Below, piece by piece: positions 36,130 through 48,957 of a stretch of 64,000 nt of DNA (position 1 is its first letter; every line of letters begins with the position of its first letter). Source of the DNA: Sipunculus nudus (taxonomy: Eukaryota; Annelida; Sipuncula; Golfingiida; Sipunculidae); NCBI GenBank assembly GCA_026874595.1, contig CM049317.1, positions 75,548,891 through 75,612,890 of the forward strand. Reading direction: 5' to 3'. The translations under genes were made by a program, and so were the position numbers. The notes below the pieces were generated by a model that saw nothing but the letters and a program-made list of their open reading frames with translations, made no database searches and was not told the origin of the DNA.

Positions 36130-38265
36130 CAAAAATAGGGAGGTGTCTGTATAAGACAGGTTACTGATGGCTTAATTTGATTATCACATCACTGTTCTGA
36201 GTGTCTGTTAAATAGAGGTGTATATTATAGGGAAGGTCTGTCTTAGAGAGGTTACTGATGTCTGAATCTAATTATCATGTCGCCACTCTGTGTCTGTTAT
36301 AAAAAGGTGTATATGAAAGGGAGGTGTCTGTATTAGAGAGGTTACTGATGCATGGATCTGAATATTGCATCACCACTCTGAGTGTCTGTGATAGAGAGGT
36401 TTATATTTCAGGGATTTTATGTATAAGAGAGGGACTTATGTCTGAATCTGATTATCATATCACTGTTTGAGTGTCCGTAATATAGAGGTGTATATAATAG
36501 AGAGGTGTCTGTATTAGAGAGGTTACTGATGTCTGAATCCTATGATCTATTCAGCACTCTGAGTGTCTGTATTAAAGAGGTGACTATGGTAGAGAGGTGC
36601 CTATCTTAGAGTGGATACTGATGTCTGAATCTGATTATCACATCGCCATCCTGAGTGTCTGTAGTATAAAGGTGTATATTATAGGGAGATGCCTGTATCA
36701 GAGAGGTCACTGATGTCTGATTCTGACTATCACATCACCACTCTGAGTGTCTGTAATAGAGAGGTGGATATGATAGGGAGGTGCCTGTACTAGAGAGGTA
36801 AATGATGTCTGGATCTGATTATCACACCACTGCTCTGGGTGTCTGTATTAGAGAGGTGACTATGATAGGGAGGTGCCTGTATTATAATTAAGGAGTGGAT
36901 ACCGATGTCTAAATCTGATTATCACATCACCACTCTGAGTGTCTGTAATAGAGAGGTGACTATGATAGGGTGGTGCCTGTATTATAATTAAGGAGTGGAT
37001 ACTGATGTCTAAATCTGATTATCACATCACCACTCTGAGTGTCTGTAATAGAGAGGTGACTATGATAGGGTGGTGCCTGTATTAAAATTAAGGAGTGGAT
37101 ACTGATGTCTAAATCTGATTATCACATCACCACTCTGAGTGTCTGTAATAGAGAGGTGACTATGATAGGGTGGTGCCTGTATTATAATTAAGGCGTGGAT
37201 ACTGATGTCTAAATCTGATTATCACATCACCACTCTGAGTGTCTGTAATAGAGAGGTGACTATGATAGGGTGGTGCCTGTATTATAATTAAGGCGTGGAT
37301 ACTGATGTCTAAATCTGACTATCACATCACCACTCTGAGTGTCTGTAATAGAGAGGTGACTATGATAGGGTGGTGCCTGTATTATAATTAAGGAGTGGAT
37401 ACTGATGTCTAAATCTGATTATCACATCACCACTCTGAGTGTCTGTAATAGAGAGGTGACTATGATAGGGTGGTGCCTGTATTATAATTAAGGCGTGGAT
37501 ACTGATGTCTAAATCTGACTATCACATCACCACTCTGAGTGTCTGTAATAGAGAGGTGGATATGAAAGGGAGGTGCCTGTACTAGAGAGGTAAATGATGT
37601 CTGGATCTGATTATCACACCACTGCTTTGGGTGTCTGTATTAGAGAGGTGACTATGATAGGGTGGTGCCTGTATTATAATTAAGGAGTGGATACTGATGT
37701 CTAAATCTGATTATCACATCACCACTCTGAGTGTCTGTAATAGAGAGGTGACTATGATAGGGTGGTGCCTGTATTATAATTAAGGAGTGGATACTGATGT
37801 CTAAATCTGATTATCACATCACCACTCTGAGTGTCTGTAATAGAGAGGTGACTATGATAGGGTGGTGCCTGTATTATAATTAAGGAGTGGATACTGATGT
37901 CTAAATCTGATTATCACATCACCACTCTGAGTGTCTGTAATAGAGAGGTGACTATGATAGGGTGGTGCCTGTATTATAATTAAGGCGTGGATACTGATGT
38001 CTAAATCTGACTATCACATCACCACTCTGAGTGTCTGTAATAGAGAGGTGGATATGAAAGGGAGGTGCCTGTACTAGAGAGGTAAATGATGTCTGGATCT
38101 GATTATCACACCACTGCTCTGGGTGTCTGTATAAGAGAGGTGACTATGATATGGAGGTGCCTGTATTATAATTAAGGAGTGGATACTGATGTCTAAATCT
38201 GATTATCACATCACCACTCTGAGTGTCTGTAATAGAGAGACCTGTATATGTTATTGGGAGGTGAA
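36130..38265 (+). repeat. Satellite-like array, 100-bp unit with higher-order structure
   Basis: The left part (36130-36750) is degenerate. From about 36900 copies are almost identical with an exact 100-bp period: AAATCTGA(T/C)T starts at 37011, 37111, 37211, 37311, 37411 and 37511. A variant unit marked by GGTGGATATGA(A/T)AGGGAGG occurs at about 36759, 37551 and 38043, that is 792 and 492 bp apart (differing by three units). This indicates multi-unit duplication. No coding potential. Confidence 0.95.
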
Positions 38266-41200
38266 TAAACTCAAGTTTTTTGATCCATTATATATTTCAT
38301 GAGAAGTGGCATCATTTCCTGTTTCAACAACATTAAGTGAATAATAATAATAAGACAAATCATTCTAATCATATGGATAACTTCATCCTCATTCAGCAGA
38401 CAGTGCCACCAACAGGCCAAGGATCTATCCTTAAAAAATAAGATAGAGGCTATGTTCTCACCAGTGTCTGTGGTATGTGCTGTTAGTTTGTCAGTTTGTC
38501 TGTTTATGGTTTGTCTATGTAAAAGATGCCTATGTAATAGCTGTGGACAGGCTTCAGTAAAATTTGTATATATACAGGTGTAGGCCTTCTTTTTTATCTC
38601 ATTTTCACCATTTCACATACCGAAAGGAGTGACACTAATTAAATGTTTCAATATGTACATTTGTATGGAATATAGTGTGTTTTTGTGTGTATTATGATGT
38701 GTACTTATATACATGGCACACATGCACACAGGCATTGGTACTCACTCCTTTGTTACCCCAATTTTATAGAGGGCATGTACTGCAAACACACACATTGTTA
38801 CATTGTCACATACTTACTGATAGTTTTTGGATCATATGGATCACCTTGATGAGACAGCAAATCGTTCCCACAGACACGTCTGCATGTAACATCATTTGAG
38901 CCAAAACTAAGATATAAAAACAACATATAGTGCCAGATCCTGCTAAACTAAACACTAACGCCTCGCAGGTTAATGATACGTGAAACCTTCCTTTCAAAAG
39001 TAGATAAACAGTAGATAAATAAACGAGCACCATTACCTCATTAAAGCTCCTCTGATCACGATGACCTTGACCTTAAACAATGATGGATGAATGCGTAAAT
39101 GAGGCGGAAGGTGTTATTTTGAAGTAAACACATCCAGTGATGAGTCACTGTCTCTGTGTTAAGGTGCTGAAGTGAGAATATGTTTACTAATGTTAACACA
39201 CAGTAAGCAGTAAAACCTATACGGATGTGTACCCACCTTGGGTGGACACCTGCACCTTAATTATCCCAGTTCCAGTTGTGATGGTGAGTCATTCTCTTTG
39301 TTGTTTGACTTTAAACCATGAACGTATTGATGGGTTTACTATCAAGAGCAGTTAAATTTGTACATATATATACTACCACCCACCCCAGGTGGGGGCCCAC
39401 AATTTAAATGCAACTAGCATATTACATATAACCGGTTCTTGTATAGTTCACATATTTTCTCACTGATGTTGCTGCTGTAGGCCCCTGGAAAAATAATGTC
39501 AAACTTCTCAGGATTCAGTCATATGGGAAATGACCCCCTTAGGACACACCCCTTGAAAGCCAGAGCATTTCTGAGGTGTGGACAAAGAGGAGTTGCATGA
39601 CAAAAGTCAAATGGTACCACTGTTAGTTATAATATAGATTATCCCAGAAGCTTTTATAATAATGAGTTATTTTATTTGTGTTTTTGAATTTATATATAAA
39701 TTTATGTTTTAATATTCCAAAAATGTGTATATATGACAACCCCTTTTTTGTTTACTGCAGTAGCAATTTAATGCTTTATTGGTAAGGTAATTGAATGTGT
39801 AATCTGAGAATGCATCTTCCAGTCAATATTAGACGAAAATAAATGTACACTTTTGGCCACCCTTGTCAGTGAGGCACCTGTATTTTGGCTTTTAAAGTAG
39901 TAGTAGTGATGAGTCATTTTTCCTGTGTTTTGGTATTAAAATGAGATTTTATATCCTGTGATTAATATACACTCAATGTAAAACCTGTATTTATGGGTAT
40001 CTGTGACTGGTTAACACCTCAGTTTGATTATAGCAGTATAATGGACAGTGATGAGTACTTATGCTAACTGCAGTTGTGGATTAATGTAGCAGTTACGGTA
40101 TTTATGAGTTGATGATTAATGGTAGTTAAACTGAAATTATTGCCAGCTTTGTCTACTGGACACCTAAATCTTATGACAGTAGTAAATACAAATGTATACT
40201 GATAAGTCATTAGTGACAGTAGAGCTAAACTTGCCAGACATTGATTAATATCCATGCTTTATGACCAGTGTTACCAAGTCAAGTACTCAAACAAAGACCT
40301 CACACCAGTGCTGCTAATAAGAAACAAGTTATGTGTATATGTATGTATGGTTGACTAATAAAATGATTTAAGATTTCCCCACTTAAATCATAAAATAAGA
40401 TAATAGGAATTGGTAAGGAATTTAGCCACACCCACCAAACCTTAACTCAGTTTTCTAGTTTGACCACCAATTCAAGAAACACAACCAGTGAACATGTGAC
40501 CTCTTAATTATGATGTCACCAGGTATGAACCCATGACCTCTAGACCCATTCACTTTGCCTTAACCCAATTAGCATGTTCCAACCCCAATCAAGCTATTTG
40601 ACAGCATTACACACTCTACAAGTGGATATTTTCACAGCGGGGAAAAAATTACACGTAGGCGTTTGGTTTTATACATGGTGGCCTGTAATGATTAGGGTTG
40701 GTGCCACTAAAGGCTACCTGCTGATGTAGTTATATAATCAGGGATTCCTGTTAATGTCTGCCTAGGTAAATCACAGAAATAGCTCTGGTACAGAAGAATT
40801 GTCATGGATAAATTCAGTGAACTGCAGAAATGGCTGCTCATGTGGTGACAGAATGACATATTTTTCTGATAATAATGATTAAGCAGTTGTTCAGATAAAC
40901 ACAGGGCATTGACAGATGTTAATAAGACATATGTAAAAAATGGTTTATAATACATGTAATACTACTGGTAGCATACAAGAGAAATGTAAGACTGTACTGC
41001 ATGATGTATGGTTGTTTATAATTATATATAGTAATATCAGTATATAATTAAGTTCACTATGTATATTACTATATGGCAAATGTATATAATACATGTTTAT
41101 TATAGACTTTCAATATATTATTGCATGGTCTTTCTGGCAGTGGATAACTTTATTTATTATAAATACTTATGCTCCCATATTTGGGTAAAGATTAAAATTC

Positions 41201-43175
41201 AAAGGGAACCTGAGGTGGGGTGATGTCGTACTCTAACATGTTGTAATTATAATAACTTAACCAATATATTGACGGGTTTGGTGTTTGAGAGGCCATAAAA
41301 TCCTACATTATAAGAGAGCTAGGTATATAGCATATTGTAGTTATTTTTCTTCTTTCTTTTTTTTTTAAATTTGCTATATTCATGGAAGGGAAATTATCAC
41401 AAATACAGTAGATATGATGCCCCATGCATTTACTTACACAAATGAACAGTCATTTTCACTACTGTCTTAGTGGCATAGCATCCATTTACAACATCAGAAG
41501 GCAAAGGGATTGAACTCTTTAACATTATATTATATGTACTATAGATTATATTTATTTTATATAACCTGCCAATAATATATAGAAATTTAATACCACTCCT
41601 TCATTGTTTTCTTTGATCCTAGTCAGAATGGTAAGATTTCTGGCATATTAAATAATTTATATTATAATGAGTATACAAGACATAGTATAGCATCCAGGTG
41701 AGAATCTATGGTGAGAGTTTGTGGCAAGGAGACTGTATATATTGGCAAAGTTTAATTAGTTGTGGAATAATGTTTTTTTAAGACCATGCCCAAATCCTCA
41801 TGTTATAGTAGCTAGGATTTCTTCATTCACAGAAATGTTTTGTACAGGGTTAATTATTACTATAGTCTGTTTCACCACCTGCTGTCCACCTGGTTTTTTT
41901 TGTAGATAATTTTCATAAAAGTTTAAATTTTTCAATTAAACCCTAGAAAACTATACATGGAAGTGACAACCTAATATGACTATTTAAAATTTTACAATAC
42001 ATCTCCAGTTTAGGTTTTACAACTTTTTAGTCTCATCACAATGATCTGGCAGATATGATATGTCCCTGCATGAGTAGCTATCTTTGTTTAGGCTGGTTCA
42101 TTTTTACATGACATCATCCAATCAGCAGCTGTGAATTGAGGTTGTTTTTGCATGTGACCAATGACCTTGACCACCATAAGTGGGACTGATATGTTGTAAA
42201 ATGTAGACTGATTTCTCATATTTTCAAATAATTCTGTTTCTTAAATAAAGCAATAGTTAGGTATTTATTTACCTTGTTGAAAATTAGGTCCTTTAATCCC
42301 CTACTCTCCACTATAATTGTTTCCCTTAAATGTAACTTATTAAAAAGTTTTAATGCAAAAAATAGGTGGACATGAGGGGATGAAACAAACTGTAGGTGTG
42401 TTTTTTTTGTGTGAGGATATATCTTGGTTAAAATTCTAAAATTATCCGTGGGAAAAAATCTAGGAGTCTTTAACTCAAGTCATTTTTATCACATGGTCAT
42501 GTTCATTAGCATTAGAAAATCAAAACATCCATTTATGTGGTTTTAACCATATTAAAACTGAAGGATAATTCATATAGCTTATATAATTTTTTACTATTTC
42601 ATATCGGATTAGTTCAAAAAGTATATGCAGAACTGGACATATTTTGGAGATGACTTGAATTATTTGGGCATGACTCATATAAAAGTGTGTTATTTTTTCT
42701 TCATTTGTTCCAGTTGACTAGACAATACAGTCATGTCACGGTGGGTCCTCATGAACCAAGGTCATGTGACCTGTGATTATTGCACTTACAGCATGCAGCA
42801 AACCTCCGTCAGTTAGAAATTTATGTTACCCACATGTGACTAAAGAACAATCCAAAATTCCATGGCCCATTTTATTTGGCATAATCAATGATTTTTCACT
42901 GGTTTCAGACAAAATGTGATGCTAATGTTGGAATATATATCAAGTTGTGACTTTATAAACTGACAAAAAGTGTGTACGTCACATGGGTAGTAGGTTTATC
43001 AAACCATGTATATGTCAGATTGCTGAAACAGTTTAAATGTCTTAATCATTGTTTGTGTCATAAATCATCATGTAGGAGATGGAATCCAAGGCTGTCTGAT
43101 TGGAGACAATTTCAGTGGGATCTGTTTGTTTTTTTTTATGATAAAGTTAGGTCATGCTGAGTGTACTATGTATTC
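38266..43175. other. No gene recognised
   Basis: AT-rich DNA. A degenerate repeat of roughly 150 bp, marked by GTGATGAGTCA and AAAACCTRTA words, recurs around 39138, 39280, 39907 and 40049. Otherwise nothing is seen apart from a SINE-like B box near 40521. Confidence 0.45.
40515..40580 (-). mobile_element. Possible tRNA-derived SINE head
   Basis: On the minus strand, GGGTTCATACCTGG (B-box-like, about 40519-40532) lies about 35 bases after GCTAATTGGGTTAAGGCA (A-box-like). Spacing suits a tRNA-derived promoter. Degenerate. Confidence 0.35.
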
Positions 43176-43181
43176 ATACAG

Positions 43182-43225
43182 ACAGAGAGAGAGAGAGAGA
43201 GAGAGAAAGGGGGGCGGGGGAATAG
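43182..43225 (+). repeat. (GA)n then G-rich simple repeat
   Basis: GAGAGAGAGAGA run at 43184-43206, then GGGGGGCGGGGG-like sequence. Confidence 0.9.
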
Positions 43226-44400
43226 AGAGAGCAAATCCACCAGGTTTCTTCAACAATCACCTGAAGGTCTTTTCCTTTGGAAAGGTACTGCATCTGTGGT
43301 CTGATTCTTGTGTGGCTTGTAAAATAATTAACAGATATCTTAAGTAGCAGGAGTGCAAGCCTCACAACCCAAAAATACCTTGATTTTTACATAATTCCAA
43401 AGTATTATTTATTGGTTATGAAAACCTCAGCAGGATATTTGAATTTTGCTTTCATCTTTCCCCAGTTCTTGAAAGTCAGGCAGGGACTAAGGAACATTTT
43501 CTTAATTTTTCATGAAAGATCACATCAAAAAGAAAAGCTGATTTGCTAAGATAATTATCTGAAGCATATGATTTGCTGATTTTCACATTACCTTAATTGT
43601 CACCACATAAAGAGTTGTAGAAATGTCCTTTCCTCCAGTATTTAAAAAATATTTAGTGTGTTTTATCTTTGTCAGAACATATGTATTCAAATAGGTTCCT
43701 GGGAAATTTAATATAATGTAGAGGGCTTGATATTGAAACATGGTGGTGTAGGAATGTATGGATCAACCTTAATATTTAGACCTTGTAGGTTTCAGATGTA
43801 TTAAGTGTTTCTCATATTTTTTTTTGAATTCTGAGCTCCATTGTCATTTAATTGTTAGAAATGACAGGTAATCAATATTTATTGCTACCTGGTAGATAAG
43901 AAATGTAAAATTAATATTTTGTTATCAGTATAAAAAGAAAAATGACAATGTACTGCTTATCAAGATGATTTGACCCAAAGGTGATCAAGTCCAGCAATGA
44001 TTCAAAGTGCAGTGACACTTTTACTTCTTTTTACCGGTATATAATTAATCATCAGATTTAGGAAAAATTTGCAGGTCCTAGCAATATACGATATAGGTAA
44101 GTGAAAGTCCAAGAAATTTATGAACTTCGAACTAGATGATGCAAAGATCTGCACCACTGTGTTATGTTATTTTAATAAGACTGTGCAAACAGTTTCTTCC
44201 TGTTGTTTTACTTTAGATATTAGTTTGTGCATAATCTAGATTTGAAAGGGTATGGGCATAGTTAAATATTATAAGTGCTAGCTGTTTGTGTCCAGTTAAA
44301 ACCCTGCCATAAGGGAGGATTTAAAACCTAGGCTACAAGAGGGGCAAAATTTAAAATTCACCCCACAGAGTCACTCTGATTCCTGAGTCAATGGTAAATT
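43226..44400. other. No gene recognised
   Basis: AT-rich sequence without recognisable coding or repeat structure. Confidence 0.5.
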
Positions 44401-44439
44401 GCTTAAAAAAAGTACCCTTAGCAAAAAACAAGCTTGCCG

Positions 44440-45075
44440 CGCACTGTTGCTGCAAACTTGCTGCAGCTTTGCAGCAACCTTGCAGCAAGGTCACAATTTG
44501 CCATGCAAATTAGTTTGCGGCAACCTTGCTGCAGGCTTGCTGCAACCAATGTTCCCGCAGCCCTTTTCCTGCAGCCTTCTCGCACACTTTCCCGCAGCCT
44601 TCTCGCACACTTCCTGCAGCCTTGCACACTTCCTGCAGCTTCTCAGACACTTTCCCGCAGCCTTCTCGCACACTTTCCCGCAGCCTTCTTGCACACTTTC
44701 CCGCAGCCTTCTCGCTCACTTCCTGCAGCCTTGCACACTTTCTGCAGCTTCTCGCACACTTTCCCGCAGCTTTGCAGCAACCTTGCAGCAAGGTCACAAT
44801 TTGCCATGCAAATTAGTTTGCGGCAACCTTGCTGCAGGCTTGCTGCAACCAATGTTCCCGCAGCCCTTTTCCTGCAGCCTTCTCGCACACTTTCCCGCAG
44901 CCTTCTCGCACACTTCCCGCAGCCTCGCACACTTTCCTGCAGCCTTCTCGCACACTTTCCCGCAGCCTTCTTGCACACTTTCCCGCAGCCTTCTCGCACA
45001 CTTCCTGCAGCCTTGCACACTTTCTGCAGCTTCTCGCACACTTTCCCGCAGCCTTCTCGCACACTTTCCCGCAGC
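44440..45075 (+). repeat. GC-rich 23-bp-unit array in left arm of the TIR element
   Basis: The unit is CCTTCTCGCACACTTTCCCGCAG (23 bp) with shortened variants. The block starting GCAGCAACCT at 44471 recurs at 44774 (303 bp). The unit contains no stop in several frames and its length is not divisible by three, so three forward frames and several reverse frames stay open. This explains apparent proteins of up to about 270 residues. Confidence 0.9.
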
Positions 45076-46185
45076 AGGGGCCAATTAGATAGCAGCCATG
45101 ATATGTATAATAGCATATGGGCTCAGTTATTGTGTACAAGCAGACATGCCATGTCATTAGTCAGTGACTGTCTCTGCTCCAAATATAAATGCAGGTACTC
45201 AACAGAACAAGCTCTCATGAAACTCCATTTAATTTGCACATACAATTAAACCTTTATCCATAATGGCTTTTAAATATAAACCAAACTTAATCAAGCTTTG
45301 TTAGAAATTACATGATGAATATGAATCAGAGTACACACTACACATGCAGTCACACGAATCCTGCATGAAGTTGTGTAGCTACATAGCTGAATAAAAGTTC
45401 TGGGTGAGTATATTGTCAGGCCAAGGACTGGAAACATGAACCACAAAGTGACATTGGGTTACTTCAATATTGTTAGGAATTTCCCGTTTACTTAGGGTGA
45501 CATCTATAGACATAAGTCAAACAGAATTTAGCAAATCAACTTTAAATGAAGCTTAGCCTGAGAATTTTAAAGTTTGTGTGAAGATGAAAACAAAACCTTA
45601 TTTAAAGTTACTGTTTCATATTCAAATCAATAAAACTCAAAATGCATTGGAGTTCAATAAATTCATGATATACACGTTAACCACAGAATTGTTTTCATGC
45701 TGCCTTTGATATATCTGCCTTCCAGCTTGAAAACATCTTTCAATCCCACCATTAATCTTAAACTTAGTTTTTACTTTTCCACAAAATAAAATTTAATACT
45801 ACACTTTCTGTGTATAAAATTACTTGAGGAAAAATCAATCTTATCAGTGCTGGGCAGCCCTTTATCAATGCTTGCTGCGGCATCCCTTAGGGTACAAATA
45901 TGTAGTTCAAACTTACTGGTGGTAGTAACATAACACCCTCTCTTTGTTCCTCCCATCAACTAATTGTATGTTCTAATTAATCCAATGAGTCCTCTGAACA
46001 TGCTGGATCTGTTGAATGTTACTCTTACTTGAGCTATTTGGCACAGATCTTCATATTTTTAGAAGAGCTAACAAAGCACTGTCTTGTACTAATTTTGCAA
46101 AAATGGCTGCCTTTCCCTCCAAAATCAGTTTAGCCAATCACAGCAGGGTAAGACAGGAAAAAGTAGAGCAAATAAAACTGTAAAA

Positions 46186-46445
46186 GACTGCGGCTAGCCG
46201 CAACCCTCCTGCAGCCTTCCTGCGCACAGCATCCAGTTAACTCTATGAGACTGCGGCTAGCCGCAAGCCTCCTGCAGCCTTCCTGCGCACAGCATCCAGT
46301 TAACTCTATGAGGCTGCGGCTAGCAGCAACCCTCCCGCAGCCTTCCTACACACAGTATTAAAATACTCTATAGGACTGCGGCTAGCCGCAACCCTCCCGC
46401 AACCTTCCAGCACACAATTCAGATTTGCTGCACAGTTTCCTGCAG
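46186..46445 (+). repeat. 63-bp tandem units in right arm of the TIR element
   Basis: GACTGCGG or GGCTGCGG starts at 46186, 46249, 46312 and 46374. Each unit contains the palindrome CGGCTAGCCG and the words CCTGCAGCCTTCCTGC shared with the left arm. Confidence 0.9.
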
Positions 46446-46599
46446 CCTTTGCCAGGCAGCGGGAAGCGTGCAACTAGCCGCAGCCTTCCTGCACACTCTT
46501 CTTGCAGCCTATTTTGGTTTCTGCTGCTTTGCAGCACGGTTGCAGCAAAGCAGCGGCAAACTTTTCATTTTGCTAAGGGTAGCTTCAAAAATGCAGCTA

Positions 46600-48955
46600 G
46601 AACAAAAATTACTTTTATACCTCGTACACAAAGAATATTAAAGAAAATTTATGAAATTATAATGAACTCTCTAAACACAGCCTAATTAAGGGGATCCTTT
46701 TGGGAAAAGAAAACAAAACAAACAACAGAATTCATCACCTGCAGAGCAGATTATTCACATAAATATGTAAATCAGTGTGTGATGAAATATGTGAGGTATC
46801 TAATGATAGTAACATAAACATAAATTTAAACTTATTTTTATATTTAAAAGTCATATTTTACTAACTATAAACTTTAATTCCATACTTCTTATAAATATGG
46901 ATTGCATTTTGTCTCAACTTTTTGTTATTATCTATTTCAAAACAGGATGTTTGTGCATACTCTTTTAGTTTAATATAGTCACTTGGAATTCCCCATCAAA
47001 ACAGGTACATGTACTTTGTGTGGTTAGTGGTAACTATTCAGGAAACAGGGTCACAATGTCACCTTATAGTCAGCACTGGAATGTGAGGGGGTTTGGCATT
47101 TTATGCAAAAATTACCTGTAATTTTCATAGTTTACTTTATGCTGATATCTCGAGTTTGATGTCATACCCTTTCATAGCTGCTATAGCAACACCATAATTC
47201 TTCTGTTCCATGAACATCTGCCGTCATAAAATGTGGTCATATGGGGAATGATGTCGCAGTACTAGGAAACAGGAGGGTAGTATCGGTAGCTCTCATAGAC
47301 TGATACACTCAACCGTGTATGACTTGATGTTCATAACAATCATTATCTCAATGTAAAAACTGTATGGGAGAAATATATCTCAGGAATGGGGACAGTTATT
47401 TGAACTGGATCTGGACTAGATCAGACCAGACAGAACCAGTTTAGAGGATTCTGGAGTTTATTATAAGGAAAGTGTTAAGATTCATGAAAGTGAAACTAGT
47501 CATAAAAAAAATGTTTGTTTTTCTTTACCTAGTATGATATATCAGTGCCAAGTTTATAATAAATATTTTTTGGTAATAACATTAAAAAAAATCACTTATG
47601 ACTATATATATATAGACAATTATAAGTTCCTGTTATTGTTGATTTTATTTCATCTGAGGGAATTTCTGTGTAAATGATCTGTTATATCTGTAACACAAGT
47701 TAGTCTTAACCCAAAAAAAAATCTCAGAATACATAACAAACTCTTTTATAAGTAACACAAGTAAATGATATTCTCATATTATCTCAAGTTTCTTAATAAT
47801 TAAAATAATCTGGCAGCTAATGAAATGCTGAACTCTGAACCTCCATACTATTTAGTATGTTTTCTCCATGGTCACACGTGGCTGTTGTGTCAGCAGATCA
47901 AAGTCCTTCACAACAGTCTCCTGACAAAAAAAAAAAAAAAATGATATGTTGTAGATATATTTAAGAATGCATTTATTTTAGGTTGAATAAAATATTTCTC
48001 TCTCTCTCTCTCAAAAAGGCAAAGTGATGAAATAAAGTGTCAGAGATCTTAATTAGTTCCTTTTTGCATTAAATCTGGGAGTTATTGAAATTATAATTTT
48101 ATTGTATTTTTCAGGTCAGGGATTGAACCATATACTCAGGAAAACTCATGATCGATGCATCTCATGGCAAAAGAGAAAGATCTATGCAACCATTCTCTTA
48201 GACTCTGCTCCCTACAACTGATGCACACCAGCTCAGAGAGAAGAAAAAGAACCATGGAGTGTAGTCTATGCATGTAACAAATCTGAATTTCTGTCACTGT
48301 AGAATTGTTTTGTTTTCTTGCAATTGAAGGACTGTCTGTTTGCAATGAAGGCACTTTAATTTGGTTAAATATTTGAATCACAACAATGAATGGATTACCA
48401 AGAAAAATAAAAAAAAAATAAAAAATGAGTAACCCTGTATCTTATCCCTGTATTTTAGGGCCTGTAAAAATAAAAGTTTCTATTTTCATTATGCCCACCA
48501 TTTCTCCTATTTTATTATACAGACCTTTATTATTCCTTTGTTTCAAACAGCAGAAAGCATGTCATATATATATTTAAATGGTAAAAATCTTTCTCAATTG
48601 ATATCAATAATTCATGATTTTCTCTTCACTAAAAATATAAAAGTGGTTTGAACTGATGGTGTCAAATACCTGAAAATTTTGAGTTGATTTTCTTAAAATA
48701 CTTTGTCATCATGACACAGGATTCACTGAGATACTTCATGAATTTTAAGAAAATCTTCAGATAATGTAAAAGAGACATGGATTTAAGTTCAAAGTGACAA
48801 GAATTTGTTTTTATATAAAATATTTTTTATGAGGTTATGCTCTTTTAGAGTATAGGATATTGACAGGAAAAGGCATACTTCATGGTCAGAGTATATTTAG
48901 ATATTGATAGAGGTCATGCGTTCTTTTTAAAGATTTTTTATGGAGGTAACTGCAT
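46600..48955. other. No gene recognised
   Basis: AT-rich. Contains only an A-run near 47927-47941 and a CT run at 47998-48013. Confidence 0.5.
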
Positions 48956-48957
48956 CC

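Larger units (their letters stand above)
44413..46581. mobile_element. 2.17-kb TIR element carrying minisatellites in both arms
   Basis: The left end TACCCTTAGCAAAAAACAAG and the right end, on the other strand TACCCTTAGCAAAATGAAAA, start about 29-bp inverted repeats that end in TTGCCGC. The flanks GCTTAAAAAAAG (44401-44412) and GCTTCAAAAATG (46582-46593) match at 10 of 12 positions and may be a target duplication. The left arm (44440-45075) is an array of GCAGCCTTCTCGCACACTTT-type units and contains a 303-bp internal duplication. The right arm (46186-46560) has four 63-bp units with GACTGCGGCTAGCCGCA. No transposase is found. Long open frames on both strands are products of the arrays. Confidence 0.75.

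Noticed and set aside
36130-38265. CRISPR-like regular repeats
   Set aside because: Units are contiguous 100-bp monomers without unique spacers, and the genome is eukaryotic. The same reasoning applies to the other arrays.
44434-45249. Long open frames (up to 271 codons) on the plus strand and several on the minus strand
   Set aside because: They are produced by a stop-free GC-rich 23-bp tandem repeat inside a TIR element. Many frames are open at once and no domain or codon bias is seen.
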